The position numbers and the translations under genes were made by a program. A stretch of 64,000 bases of DNA from assembly GCA_039707465.1 (NCBI GenBank), contig CM077652.1:38019118-38083117 (forward strand), read 5' to 3'. Positions 20,813 to 35,800 of the stretch are shown one piece after another. Position 1 is the first letter of the stretch, and every line of letters begins with the position of its first letter. The stretch comes from Rhabdophis nuchalis. Taxonomy: Eukaryota; Chordata; Lepidosauria; Squamata; Natricidae. The notes beneath the pieces are model-generated. The model was not told where the DNA came from. It did no database searches and saw only the letters and a list, made by a program, of their open reading frames with translations.

Positions 20813-23800
20813 GTGAGTATCTGTGGCCCCATCAGATGTGCTCTGCCTCCACCGCATTTGCGCTTGGTGACAAGTCTGCTTAGCTCATTGAGTGCCTGTT
20901 CTTCACCACGTTAGACAGACTTTGCTTTTCTCCCTTGCGTCCCACTCCTAATTTTCCACCCCAAAGCCTTGCATTTTCTTCAGACACCTGATTGCTACGA
21001 ATACCTATAAGATTGTGGATCTTGGCTCTCTGAGCATGCAAAACCCTCTTGAGAAGCACCTGGTAAGACTGGCTAAGCAGTCCCGGTAGGACTCACCATG
21101 GGGAGCAACTGGCTGAATTAACCTGATACTTTTCCATGTTCATTTGGTAAGCATGGCCTGTCAGGCGAGCACGACTGATGCCCTCTGGATGCTAAACCTC
21201 ACCAAGCAAACTTCAGCAAGGCCTTTGTGCGCTTCACCCCTTTGCCGCCCTGGTTGTGACAGCCTCTAGATAGAGAGCGCCTGGCTCTACACGAATGCAA
21301 ACGCCAGTCTTGCCTCCAGATGCTTCTCACATGCTCCGAATGTAACTGGGTTTCTCTTTCCCTTCAAAACAGGTTGTCCTGGCCAGAGAATTGACCACTT
21401 CTCGAGAATATGCCAGTGAGTATCACTTGATTCTTGAGTTGTAGTTTGTTGATGACCCTCTAAGTCACGTCTGCTATTGCTATAAGGCCGTAATGGTGAA
21501 CCTATGGCATGTGTGCCCAAAGTGGCACACGGAGCCATGTCGCCTGGCAGCTGTGGCATCGCCCATTCCTCTTCCGGATTTCGGGCATGCATGCACATGC
21601 GATGATCAGCTGGCCTTTGTGCATGTGGCAGTGCTAGAAACCAGAAGAGCTGTCTTCCATTTTCCGGTGTGAGCATGTGCACCGGCCAGCTGATTGGCAC
21701 AGGCGCAGCAGTAACTGGAAGACTTGCTGGCTGGCATGCATGTGTACGCCGGAAACCGAAAGTTTATTTTCTGGCCTGTGCATGATTTGCCAGTCCGCTA
21801 TAAGGTGTGGCTATTTTATTTGGTCAAAGCAGGGGGGATTCATCAATCGAGGTCCAAATGTCTAGTAATGTTCCTGTTGTTTGAAAGTTAAAATTCTAGA
21901 GAAGCGTCATATCATCAAAGAGAATAAGGTCCCCTACGTGACCAGGGAGAGAGACGTGATGTCCCGCCTGGATCACCCTTTCTTTGTGAAGCTCTACTTC
22001 ACCTTTCAAGACGAAGAAAAACTCTGTATCCTTTCCGGTGTTTCCCTTAGCAGTAAAACTTGTGGGCAAAAATGGGGGGGGGGGGTGGGCATTGTCTCTG
22101 GTGGAAACTGATCTGGAGTCCCACGTGGGTGCATTGAATGCTGAACCTCCTAAGCTTTAAGGGCAGAACGAGCATCCTAAGATTTCGGAGCCACCTCTGG
22201 CTGAGTTGGAGAAAGCGGAGGGCATCAGTTCTGTCATGGGGAATATTAAGAAACGCAAATATCTGCTTCACGGGTGGTTCAGCCGATGAACGTGTCACCA
22301 TGGTTCAGAGTTACAGAAGTCTTGGAAATAGTGACTTACAAACTGTCCAATCAACCCACAGTCCTGGGATTGCAATTCAAGCGCCAGGCAAGCAGCTCCT
22401 ATTTACAACTGGTTGCAGCCTTCTGTGGTCACAAGATTGCATTTGTGGTTTCTTTTTTGCTGATTTCCATGAAAATAATGGCCATTGGGGAAGCTGGGTT
22501 TGCTTAGTGACTACATGAGTTTCTTAACGATTACATAATTTGATTAACAACCACTGTAAAAATTGTCCTAAATTTAGATCTGACTTGACTTATGGCTTAC
22601 AATGGAAATTCCGGGCCCAGTTATGGTCCTAAATCAAGGAGTAGCTCTAATTAATAGTTTAGAAACTCAAGGAAAGAGCCTTAAAGACCAGTGAAAATCC
22701 TTCCTCTCTACCAGTTGGGCGGTCCTCTTTCCAATCTCACGGCTTTCTCTTTCGCCTTGTCTCCAAATGTATGCTTGTGTTGTTTAGATCGCCCAGTAGA
22801 AATAATTCTTAACTTGGTGTTCAGATTTTGGTCTCAGTTACGCTAAAAATGGAGAGCTTCTAAAATACATCCGAAAGATTGGTTCATTTGATGAGACATG
22901 TACGAGGTTTTACACTGCTGAAATTGTGGCTGCGTTAGAGTACTTGCACGGAAAGGGAATTATCCACAGGTAATGTATTCAAAATTCAAAAATTGGTGCA
23001 TCTGCTGACTTACTCGTCTATTTGTCTTATCGTGTGACTGTATAAGCAAAAGGCCTTTGGGAGCCACCTTCCCAGCCGCTGCTGGTTGAGGCTTTGAACT
23101 TTCTCTTCTGGTTCAGCATCATCCTTGCCAACAGGAACATCCATGCTTTTGAAGCTGGGTGGGGCAAAAATATTGGAAGGGTCTCTGCACTGCCTTGGCT
23201 TTCTTGAAGACTGATCTCTTTGGCCTTTTCTCCTTTCCCACTACAAGAAAGGAAACGCATAATTAAAGGCTTTGTCTCACTTTCACTTGCCCCCATGCCC
23301 AGAGTGCTTGCGTGGCTGCAGTCAGGATGGAGCTTGCAGGATGCTGGGTTTATCCCTGCACCTGTAGTCCTCTGGGGAGCTGGCTCTGCCCTGGATTACA
23401 GCGCTTGTTCAAACATTGCAAATGACACAGTAGTCAAGGGCACACAGCTCGTTGGCCACCTTCACAGTTCAGGTTTTTTGTCTTAACTTGTTCTTGTGAA
23501 TCCCTCCCTCCCTTCCTTCTTTTTCTGCCATCTCCTCATAACTCTTTTTGTAGAAGATTTTGTAACTTCCTTGACATGGGGCTGCCCTTGAAGACCATCC
23601 AGAAATTAGCACTAACAGTGATGATCCTAGCTTGAGTAATGAAATGTCTGCAAGAAATCAAGGACTCCAGAGTAAAGATGTAAAATTTCCGAAAATTTTG
23701 AAGCCATGAGAAAAAAGTGTTCCCCCCCTCCCTGTTTTTTTCCTGATAAAAATAGAAATCTTGGAAAAGTTTTAAAAAAAGTTTAGTGTGGAAGTAGTTT

Positions 23801-26800
23801 TACAAATTGCATGAAATGCAAAAGCATAAAGGTATTATGCTTGCAATAAAAAATGGGTGTTGAAATCTGTAGGCAGTTCTGCAGCAGAACCCAAAACACA
23901 TCCTCATCAAGCACAGCGTTCCTTATATTTTTTGGGAATTTCAAGATCCTCAATTATTACTGTGCTTGAAGAGCCTCTTTGTTTTTTAGTGAACTTTCAA
24001 AGGAGATCGCTTATCCCAACTCCATCCCAACGGAGCTTCAGTGTCACCTTTATTCTGTGCATTTTTCTTGTTGTGTTTTTGTGATGCAGTGGTTTGCAAC
24101 ACTTCCTTACTTGAAGGGGCCTTGGACCGAGTCGCGCCCTTGCGGCCTCTCATGCGGCGTCGAATCACCCAGGCTCCTTGGTTCACCGAGGAGCTGAGGG
24201 AGATGAAACACCGCAAGAGACGTCTAGAGAGCAGATGGAGATCTTCTCGCTCCGAAGCCGACCGAACACTAGTGAGAGCCCATATTAGGACTTACTTAGT
24301 GGCGATAAGGATGGCCAAACGTGAGTATTGTGCCACCCTTATTGCATCCGCAGATAACCGCCCTGCCGCCCTGTTTGGGATGACCCGCTCCCTCCTTCAC
24401 CAGAGGCCGCGGGAAGACCCTCTACAGGGACGAGCAGAGGAATTTGGAATATATCTGCAGGACAAAATCACTCGGATTCGGAACGAGTTGCCCTCCATTG
24501 AGAGTGGTCCGGTCAGATTGTCCGAGGCTGTTCTTGCGACACCATCTTGGGAGGAGTTTGACTTCGTTTCTATCGAGGATATGGACAGGTTGTCCAGGAG
24601 ACTTAAGGCCACCACATGTTTATTGGACCCGTGTCCCTCCTGGCTTGTACTGGCATCCTGGGAGGTGACACGAGGCTGGCTCCAGGATATTGTCAAGGCT
24701 TCCTTGAGTGAAGGGTCCTTGCCTGCCATCTTGAAAGAGGCGGTGGTGAGGCCCCTCCTCAAGAAGCCTTCCCTGGACCCAGCATTGCTGGAAAATTACC
24801 GTCCGGTCTCCAACCTTCACTTTTTAGCAAAGGTTGTAGAGAGTGTGGTGGCCCAATAGTTTCCGCGACATCTGGAGGAAATGGATTATCTAGACCCGCG
24901 CCAGTCCGGCTTCCGACCCGGTCACAGCACCGAGACGGCATTGGTCGCGTTGGTGGATGATCTCTGGAGGCGCGGGATAGAGGATGTTCCTCTATCCTAG
25001 TCCTATTAGACCTCTCAGCGGCTTTTGATACCATCGACCATGGTATCCTATTGCACCGACGGGGGGTTGGGGCTGAGAGGCACCCTATTACGGTGGTTCT
25101 CGTCCTACCTCTCTGGTCGGTCACAATGTGTGTTGGCAGGGGGGCAGAGGTCGGCCTCGAGACCCCTCTTATGCGGGGTTCCTCAGGGGTCGGTCCTCTC
25201 GCCCCTCCTGTTCAACACCTATATGAAGCCGCTGGGCAAGATCATCCGTTGTTTTGGGGTGGGATATCATCTATACGCTGATGATATTCAGCTGTACATA
25301 TCCACCCCAGACCACCCCAACGATGCCGCCGAGGTGTTGTCCCGGTGTTTGGAGGCCGTACGGAGCTGGATGGGTAGTAACAAACTCAAACTCAACCCGT
25401 CCAAGACCGAGTGGCTGTGGTTTCCGGCACCCCGGTTCAGCCAGGTAACTCCAACTCTGGCCATTGGGGGCGAAAAACTGGCCCCCGTGGAGAGGGCACG
25501 CAATTTGGGTGTCCTCCTGGTTTCCCAGCTGTCCATGGAGGACCATGTGACAGCTGTGGCCAGGGGGCATTCTATCAGGTACGCCTGATGCGCCAATTGC
25601 ATCCCTTACTGGACCGGGCTGCCCTTCGCACAGTCACTCAAGCACTCGTGACATCCCAACTTGACTACTGTAACACTCTCTACATGGGGCTTCCCTTGAG
25701 GTGCACTCGAAAGCTACAGCTAGTCCAGAATGCGGCCGCGCGGGTGATTACGGGAGCCTCTAGCTTCTCCCACATAACACCTCTCCTGCGCGAGCTGCAC
25801 TGGCTGCCTGTGGCCTTTCGGGTGCGCTTCAAGGTTTTGACGACCATCTTCAAAGCGCTCCATGGCTTGGGGCCTAGTTATATGCGAGACCGTCTTCTGC
25901 CCCATACATCCCTTCGTCCGATCTGCTCCCACAGAGAGGGCCTTCTCAGGGTGCCGTTGGCCGGGCAATGCCGGTTGGTGAAACCCAGGGGAAGGGCCTT
26001 CTCTGTGGCGGGCCCAGCCCTCTGGAACGACTTACCCCCCGAACTACGTACCATCTCAGACCTCCGCCTCTTCCGCCAGCGTCTTAAGACGCACCTTTTC
26101 CAACAAGCCGGCCTAGCATAACCTCCCGTTTTGACCATTTTTAGTTTCGGGGGATTTTATACTATTTTAGCACAGGGTATATTTAATAGCTTTTTAAAAT
26201 TTTGTACTTTTGTTATATTTGTTATGTTTTTAAATTCCCTGTGCGCCGCCCTGGGTCCTTTTTGGAGAAGGTGCGGGGTATAAATTTGAATAAACTGAAA
26301 CTGAAACTGAAGATGCTACTGGTGAAAAAAGACTTTGTGATCATCTGGAAGCATCAGAAAAAGTGTTTCTGGAATTAGAATTCTGGAAGGAAACGCTACT
26401 TGCGCTTTCATTCTGGTTCTCATTATTTAATTCCATAAAGTATTTTTTTAATGTCTTTAGAGCGCCTCTGGAATACAAGGATGTGTTTTGTTGTCCTTGT
26501 AGCATTTGGAAAAGAATGTTTTTTTCACAATATTTGCAAATTGCAGCTTTGCTCTCAGCAAAAATTCCAAACTCTAGAAGTTGGTCTCACCATTTTACTG
26601 AGGGAGGGAGGAGAAAATCAAAATAGCTGACCAAACCTCAGGTGAACATTATGCTGTGGTGGTAGAGAACATTAATAGGAATCATTTAAGGGTTACAAAG
26701 GAGAAACTGATTTGAGAGGCAGATTTACCCTCTTATCTGTCAGTTAAGGCCCCAGTGGATGAGAGAAACTTCCACCCATTACTCAACTGTCCCCAGGTAC

Positions 26801-29800
26801 ACAAGTCAGCAGTGCCTCCTAAATCTTTTCTGGTTGGAGTCTTACTAATGTGATCTTCCTGATGCTACTGCAGCAGCATGGAGCACTTTTTTTTTTTTTT
26901 AGAATATCACACTCAAGGCTGGGCATTGTGTGTGGAGCTAAACAATTTCCTTCATATAACCTTTTTGCTTTTTTTAGGGATCTGAAGCCAGAGAATATCT
27001 TGTTAAATGGAGAGATGCATATTCAGATTACGGACTTCGGGACAGCAAAAATATTGTCTGCAGATAGTAAACAAGGTGTGTGTCCTATAACTTTCATTGC
27101 ATGAAACAGTCCCACGGCCTGGAGAAGTGCTCTCCCTGACTTCTGTATTTCGTTTTTTTCAGCACGCGCAAACTCCTTTGTAGGGACAGCCCAGTATGTG
27201 TCTCCAGAGTTATTAACAGAAAAGTCTGCCTGCAAAAGGTGAGCTCTGCATGTGCGTTTAAATACTTTCATGCTTTCTTTTGAACTGCATTAAGGAGATG
27301 ACTTGGAGCTCTTAGCTTCTTCTCCACGCTTTTTGCATTGTCTTGTTGACAATTAGATTTTGGGGTTGGGGGAGGGGGTGTCCAGCAGATGAAAAGGGAT
27401 CCTAAACTCTCAAATTTATTGAGAGTTTTTAAACTCATAAACATTTACAATACAATACAATACAGTAGCAGAGTTGGAAGGGACCTTGTAGGTCTTCTAG
27501 TCCAACCCCCTGCGTGGGCAGGAACCTTATACCATTTCAGACAAATGGCTATCTAACATCTTTTTAAAGACTTCCAGGGTTGGGGCATTCACAACTTCTG
27601 GAGGCAAGCTGTTCCAGAGGTTAATTGTTCTTACTGTCAGGAAATTTCTCCTTAGTTCTAAGTTGCTTCTCTCCTTGATTAGTTTCCACCTGTTGCTTCT
27701 TGTCCTGCCCCCAGGTGCCTTGGAGAATAGTTTGATTCCCTCTTCTTTGTGGCACCCTCTGAGATATCGGAACACTGCTATCATGTCTCCCCTGGTCCTT
27801 CTCTTCATCAAGCTAGACATACCCAGCTCCTGCAGCCGTTCTTCATATGTCTTAGTCTCCAGTCCCCTAATCATCTTGGTTGCCCTTCTCTGCACCCTTT
27901 CCAGAGTCTCCACGTCTTTTCTACATTGTGGCGACCAAAACTGTATGCAGTATTCCAAGTGTGGCCTTACCAAGGCACCATACAGTGGCATTAACACTTC
28001 ACGTGATCTAGATTCTATCCCTCTGTTTATGCAGCCTAGAACTGTGTTGGCTTTTTTGGCAGCTGCTGCTCACTGCTGGCTCATATTTAAATGGTTGTCC
28101 ACTAGGATTCCAGGATCCCTCTCACAGTTGCTACTATTGAGCAAGGTACCATCTATACTGTACTTGTGCATTTGGTTTTTCTTGCCTATATGTAGGACCT
28201 TACTTTTTTCACAATTGAATTTCATTTTATTAGATAGTGCCCAATGTTCAAGTTTGTCTAGATCCTTCTGTATCTTAAGCCTATCGTTCTATTTGTTCAA
28301 TAGAACATTCCAAAGCAACATTTGCTCTGCCCAGGTATGAGAGAATAATTATTTCTTCTTTTTTCCTACTAGACAGTGATATGTATTGATATTTATTGTG
28401 GGGGATTCTTAAGGATAACTTTTTTTAGTGAAGTCTCAATAAAGGATGAATAATATATTTCAAAGCACAGCTAAATTAAACTAAGTTTCTTAACATTTAT
28501 AGCTAAAATGCTCTTCATCTTCTTACTAATCTATATCTGTTCGAAACAACATTTTAAAAAAACCAAAGGGTTTTTTTCAACATTTTCTTCTACACACACA
28601 CACACACACAATTAGCTGTTGCTTATAGTTTAAAATTTAAACGATACTTTTTCGGTGTTGTAAACTACTTTGAGAAAGTTATGCTTTGAAAGAACTCCTA
28701 TACACCTCCAAAGATTCCTGGATAAATTGAATTATCTAGACCAGTCAGGATTCAGGCCTGCTTATAGGACGGAAAGCACATCGCTTGGGCTTTTGGATGA
28801 TCTCTGGCAGGAGCAGGATGGGGCAGTGCATCCCTCCTGGCTCTGCTTGACCTCTCGGCAGCCTCGCATGCCATCAGTCTCCTTCTGGAATGGAATGGGG
28901 CTTTGTGTTGTCCTGCTTCACTTCCTCTGTGGCCGCTCTCAGTCAGGGTTGCTTGGAAGCCAGAGGTCTGCCCCCCCTGCTCAGTCCTTTCTCTGCTTTT
29001 GTTTAATATCTGTGTGAAGCCGCCAGGTGAGATCATCCGCCACCAGGGTCAACATGCTGATGATGCCCAGCTCTCTATCTCAGTCCATGGTGAGACTTCC
29101 CTCTCACAGTGCTTGGAGGCAGTTAAGGGCTGGAAGGGGAGCATGGGCTGAAACTCAACCCTGGTATGATGGGATGGCTCTGGTTTCCATGGTTTTCTTG
29201 GTCCCTGGAGAATTGCCATCTTTGGTCTTGGATGGGTTGGCACAGCCCTAGAGAGACCCAGGCGTTATCCGGGGGTTCTCCTGGTCTCACGACTCCTGCT
29301 TGAAGAGCAGGTGGCAGTCATGGCCAGGAGGGCCTTTGCACAATGCAGCTGGTGTATCAGTTATGCTCTTTCCCAAACCAAAAATCTCTGCTCACTCACA
29401 TCCTAGTCATCTTGCAATGCACTGTACATGGGGCTGCCCTTGGAAAATACGGGAAAGCTTCTGTTGGTTCAAAATGCAGTGGCCGACATGGTTTTGTGGT
29501 GGCCTAGATGTGCACATTTATCCTCTCTCCTCCATTGGCTGCCGATTTGCTTCTGGCTCTAATTCAAAGTGCTGGCTGTCACCTTTAAAGCCCCACGTGG
29601 CTTGGGACCAGGTTATTTGAAGGGCCATCTTCTCTTGGTCACAATATACCTGACCCACCAGAGTGAGGAGGCGGAATGCAGTGGGTCCCTTCTCCTAAGG
29701 AAGTTCATCTAGTGGAACCAAGAAAAAGGGCCTTCTCTGTGGTGGCTCCCTCCCTATGGAACATCATCCCGCAGAGACAAAATGGGCCTCCAGTTTGACA

Positions 29801-32800
29801 ATCTTTTGCAAGGCCCTGAAGACTTGATTTTGACTAAGGATTGTCAAAGATCCTTTGCCAGGAACACCTTGGATAATAGGTGAAGCTCTGCGGAATTGTT
29901 TCCTACACCTGCTGGTTTCGGCTGTTGAAAGCAGACATGACAATAAGTGGCTTATGTGATATTAATTCCTGTGCTTTGTTTCTTCCCTTTGTCCATCTTG
30001 CCGATGAAGTTCTGATCTTTGGGCTCTGGGCTGCATCGTGTATCAGCTTGTAGCAGGGTTACCACCATTCCGAGCTGGGTAAGGCAGTGTCCTGAATTGT
30101 ACCAAGTTTCGAGTTTTTAGAAAGGATTTCCCGAATCCTCATACAGCGGGAAGCAAAGGAGAAACAGGGAGGGCTTGGAATTTCTGACTCTGGAATGGGA
30201 ATAAAAAAGAGAACTTTCTCGTGGATCATCTAAAAACACTAGCTAGACTCTCTGTATTACAGCTGAAGCTACATTGCTCTTTCTCCTGCCAATTTGTTTG
30301 AGTTTGGCTAATCATTGTTTAAGGCTTGACATCTGCTAACTGATTTGTTGAATGCTACAGTTGTTGGTTTCATACAATTTTAAGAAACAAACTATAGTGT
30401 TTGGATCACAATGGCTTTGATATATTATATTAAGCTACAAGGAACAACTTAATATGGTTTAACTTCTGGAGACAAACATGATTCACCCATGGCTTAAGCA
30501 GAATGTATGGCTCAAGCCAGTGTCTAGTGAGATGCATTCAATGCAGATTTGCCCCAACCTTGGCCTGGTCACTGTAGTATAACGTCTCCCCACCCCCCAC
30601 CCACACAGAGAGTAGATCCTTGCTGATGAAGAAATTGCTTTCTTGTGTGATATGATGTCTTTTTTTCCTTTGCTATCTGGGATTTTACATTAATGTGACA
30701 CTTTTTTTTTTGCAGAAATGAATATCTCATATTTCAAAAGATAATCAAACTGGAATATGAATTCCCAGAGAAGTTCTTTCCCAAGGCAAAAGATCTTGTA
30801 GAAAAGCTTCTGGTAAATAAATATTGCTATCCAAAGAAAAAAACAAATGTAAAACATTTAACTATGTTCTCCAAGTCCCCATCCCCCTTTGGTTTGAGTT
30901 TGATGACCATCAGAGCTTCCTTTCCAGCAAGTCTTTTTTCACACCTTTTAATGCTTTTTCATAACTTAAATCAGGGCCATAATTCTCAATCTGTTTTGTT
31001 TCCCTTCAAACCCCTGGGCTGCCTGCCCCTCCTTTGCCCTTTTTTTGCAAGCCTGCCTTGAAGTCTGTTGTGATGTGGAGGAGCTGTTTAAGAAGTTCAC
31101 TCAGGGCAACTGGACAAAAGGATATACTTTGGACCAGTTGCCCTGATTTAACTTTTTAAATAACCTTTTGGCCTGGATGATTGAGTCTCCCTTGACATAT
31201 TACACTGTGGAGCTGCTGCTCTCCAGCCAAAGGGACTCCTTGCTTGAGCAAAAGGTCAGGACTGCGGGGCTGCCTCTGCTGAGTGATTGGCACATGCCAG
31301 TAAGGTGTTAGTGACACAGTTGCACGACATGCTGGATGAGAGGGGAGCTGTGCCAAAAGTGCCTCCCTCCACCTTTGACCTGGGTGTTGCTCCCGCTCGC
31401 TTTGGGATAGTATGGAAGGCTGGTTCTTTCGTGTCCTAGAAGGAGCAGAGCTGGAGATAGATGGCAAGGCGAATGTCTCCAGCGTAATAAAAAGCTGCCC
31501 ATCAAGCAGAAGCAAGAACCTCTGGGACCCAAGTGGAGATTAAATCATGAGGACAAGCAGAGCTTGTGCTTCGCAGGTTTTATTTTATTTATTTATTTTT
31601 TGTATAGCCATATTAGATCAGTTTCTTACCAAAGATAATGAACGAAGGGAAACGTTGGAGGCAGCACGAGGTGGAGGAAGCCAGCCTGGCTGGGCTGGGG
31701 AATCCTCTGGAAAGTGAAGGGCACCGTGAAGGGAAGAAACAGCCATTTCTTTGGGTAGACCAAGAGAGGTTCTGGAGGGCTGAAATGCTTACAGGTAGGT
31801 GGGCATGTTCACAGGGAAACGTTTAGAGGGAAAATACTCTTTTACAGGTGATCCGCAGGTTACAACCACTTATTCAGTAACCATTCAAACTCGCAGTGCT
31901 GCTAAGAGAGGCAGGGGGACTTACAGCAACTCTTTGGAGTTCTGGCTGTTGCAGCTTCCCTGAGGCCATGTCATGTCCAACATTCCCTACTGGTTTCCCA
32001 CAAGAAAATCCAAGGGAAAGCCGGGAGAAAATTGGCGGTTTTGAACCTGTTTAATGACCCACACAGTCCTCACTAAACTGCCGGCACTAATTGATTCAGT
32101 CATAAAGTGTGATGTCACATGACCAAATCACTTAGCGGCAGTAATTCCGTTCCCAAAGGATTCCTTTAAATACATATACATATTCCATACTTGTCACTCT
32201 TGCTGTGCAGGAGCCGTGGTGGCGCAGTGGTTAGAATGCAGTACTGCAGGCTAATTCTGCTGACTGCCCGCAGTTCGGCAGCTAGATTCTCACCAGGCTC
32301 AAGGTTGACTCAGCCTTCTATCCTCCCCAGGTCGGTAAAATGAGGACCCAGATTGTTGGGGCCAATATGCTGACTCTAAACCGCTTAGAGATGGCTGTAA
32401 AGCACTGCAAAGCAGTATATAAGTTTTAAGTGCTTTTGCTACCTCAGCCAAAGTCATCTTCCTTATTTTTTATAGTGAGTCATGATTAAATAACCAAAGT
32501 TAAGGAACAATAGTGAAAAAGGATTCTCAACCATGTTAATAAAAATAGGCTATGGGCAGGCTCCCTAGGTTGGCTGGGGAATTCTGGGAGTCGAAGTCTG
32601 CCAGGCTTAAAGTTGCCAAGGTTGGAGACCCCTGTTCTAGATGGTGGTGTCAGTGAGGGAAGCAGGAGAAAAGTAGAAAATAGTTATTTTGACCACCAGG
32701 GTTGTCTTCAGTGGATAGTAGGCTGTTCTTTATTAACCTCAGCAACCTTTTTTAGATAAACAACCAACATTAGGCAATCTGTAATGGAAACGCTTGTTCA

Positions 32801-35800
32801 GTGCAGGAATCCACTCAGCCATCCCAGGTGGCCACCCAGCCTTTCCTTGAATGCCTCCTGTTGTGGGTCGGCTGCTTCACTGCTTAGAGAATTCCTCCAG
32901 GTGCTCAGCTTGGCTCCCTGGTGATCCTTGCCCTGCTCTTGTTTTCAGTAGAGACATGTCAGCCTTTTAGAAGTCTATATGATATCTTTTTTTTTGCAAG
33001 CTAGATATGATTATTGCCTAAATGTGGAACAGTTCCCCCGAGGCTTTTCAGTCCCCTTAAATATCGCAGCAGATTCCTCTGCTAATTCTCAAGATATGAG
33101 CAACAAAGAAGGAGCAGCCCAGCAAGAACACCACCAGTGTTCTCAATTGCTTTGTAGTCAGCCCTTCACAAATCTTTCAAGGCAGAAGAAGAGATGAATG
33201 AGTCTCATGATCAAGTCCAGTTTGTAATTGACAGAACATCCAAGCGTGACTGAAGTGTAGAAGTTGCAACTGTATAACTTATGAAACTGAAATGAGGCAC
33301 GAGAACATTTTCTCTTTTTTAAAATGCAAGAGCTTTAAAGAGCACATAAAACTTAACAAAAGTAAGACAGAATGAAGAAAACGAAGAGATAGAAAAGAAA
33401 AGACAAGAGTGCAGGGGAAAAAACACAGGAAGCTTCTGGTTTCCTTGGCAGCAAATACAAGTCTACAATACAAGAAGGTTATCTCTTTCTCTGACGAGTT
33501 CAATAAAAAAGGTCACTTTCTTCTGTCTAATTTTTTTCCCTAAACCACAAGTCATAAGGACCTTTTTTCTCTTTCATGCAAAAAGTCTGCAAGTAGTTTC
33601 CAGTCAGCCCTAAATGTATTTTTTTCTTAAATCAAAGAGGTTAAGTTCCAGTATCTTCACCAACCATTCCTCCATTGGGGATGGATATTGAACCTTTCCA
33701 TTTTTCAGCATAGAATAGTCTCCCTGAAGCTGTAATCCACAAAGTCTCTTCAAAAGAAATCTCTGGATTTAATTGCACCAGAATATGCAAAACAGTTGTA
33801 ACATTGTCCCTTAGCTGTCTTTTAGGTGAAAATCCACACTGGTCCTTATGAATAGATTCTGCACCGTTATTTTCATTCCTATCAGCTAGGATTGTTTTGA
33901 ACAACTGCAGTAATTATTCGGTAACGATATTGGTTTGTAATTTCTTCCTGAAGTTGAGCTTGATCTTCTTTAGGTATTACTGATATATTGACCTCTTTCC
34001 AGGTCTCTGGCATCTTTCCTCTGTAAAATAGGATTCATCGAGCTTTGTTAAAAGTTATAAAAGTTCATCCTCAAAACTCTTGTAATACAAACTCAGTAGT
34101 CCAGTGTTTCTAAATGTCAGCAACTTTAAGAGATGTGAATTTCCCAGAATTCCCCAGACAGCCAACGGCAACAACAATCAACCAGATAAATAAATAAGCT
34201 TCCTTTCCATTCAGCCACAAAATTGTTTATAAAATAGTGAATGAGTTAGTTCTAAGGATGGAGCTCAGTAATTCCTAGACTGATGCTGAAACGTTTCCAT
34301 GAACATTCAACCTGTTGCAAATCAATTGGACTACACTGTGCTGTAACTCATGTTTATCTATCTTCTCCACAAGGGTATCATGAAAGGCCTTGACAAGTGT
34401 TTTACAGAGATGGCTTTATGCCCCATCACCTACGGATTGGACTACAGCAATGTGCTCTACAAAGAGCGGCCCTTGAAGGGTCTTGAATGCAGTGCCATAG
34501 GCAGTGATGGGCGTGGCTCAGTTTTTACTGCTCTACAAGCTGTGTTATAACTCGTCCAACTCCAGGTCATATTGCTGCTGCCATGAGATCCAAAGAGGTA
34601 GCATGGAATTGCTCTGTGAGTTGAGGCCTCAGTAATGTGCATGTGGTCTGTGGCTATTGTGGTGTCCAGGAATTTCCAAGCTGCCTCCGATGCCAGGCCC
34701 AAAGGAAGACGATAGAACTACTGCCTCTCCAGTCACAGTATCAAACAGCTCAGCGAGGGAATTTGTTGTGTATCAAGGGGAAGTTTGCTTTTGTTGACCC
34801 TTGTGGCAATGAAAGTTCCTTCTGTTATCATGTAGGATTTCCTGACAGTTAGAACAATTCATCAGTGGGACAGCTTGCCATCAGAAGTTGTGAGTGCTGG
34901 CTCAGGAATTCTGGGAATTGAAGTCCACAAGTCATAAAAAGACCATAGTTCCCCACCTCTGGTCTAGGGTCTCCTGCTTGAGCAGCGGGTTGGGTTGGAA
35001 GATCTCCCAAGATGCAGTTAAGTAATAGAACTATCTCAGGCGTTACCAAAAGTTTTCGTGGTTCATCCATTCTTTCTTGCCCCCTGTCTCTAAGAAGTTG
35101 CTACTCCTTCTGGGGTGCCTTTTTGGGGTCTTCCTCCACTGCTCTGGAAACCTTTGGTGCTGTGTCTTCTGAGGTCTTCTTTTGCTGACCTTCCCAGGGG
35201 GCTTTCTGCTCTCTCCAATGGACACCGGAGGAGAAAAGCCAACGCCGGATCCTTTCAGCTTCTCCTCTAACAAGGAGAGGAACTTAAAATTAGCATATTC
35301 TTCAGGTTGAAAAAAATGAATATAACGTAAACCAGGGACATCATTACCATTTTTGAATAGAGACTGAGATCAGTTTGTTTCTCCCCTATACAACCCGTCT
35401 CTTCCTCTTTGTTCTCCATGGTTAGCAAACTCACAACCAACGGTTCTTTTTCTGAAGCATTCTAGTTGGGAAAAACTTTTTTCAAAGAATGGCTGATTTT
35501 AAACATGTAACCGTCATTTAATTCTAAATATAAAATATTTTATTCAACTATTTTATGAATAATGCAACCCAGTCAAATTTTCCCAGGGACTGAGTTTATA
35601 ATAACCATCTATAAAAATGTGTTAAATTGTCACAATTGGCTTAGCTTTTGTTTCTGACGTATCAAGAGCCGGAGCAGCCTTTTTTCTCTGCCAAGAGGCT
35701 TGGTTCACCCCGGCTGCACCCAGGGGAGGCTCAGCTTGTGATTTAGACCCAGGTCGTTCTTTTGATCCTCTCTAGGAAGAGTTACGGTCAAATTTGAAGT

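Noticed and set aside
24041..24085. Start of the 24041 frame as a signal peptide-bearing protein
   Set aside because: The hydrophobic start is intron sequence in front of the L2 insertion; the rest is L2 linker and RT.
27663..28340. 225-codon + strand frame in PDPK1 intron 7
   Set aside because: It is the antisense of the CR1 RT on the - strand; the sense strand shows the CR1 motifs.
28660..29036. Antisense and sense frames at 28.7-29.0 kb as a gene
   Set aside because: They are pieces of a decayed L2 RT ([18 protein letters not shown]) with indels.
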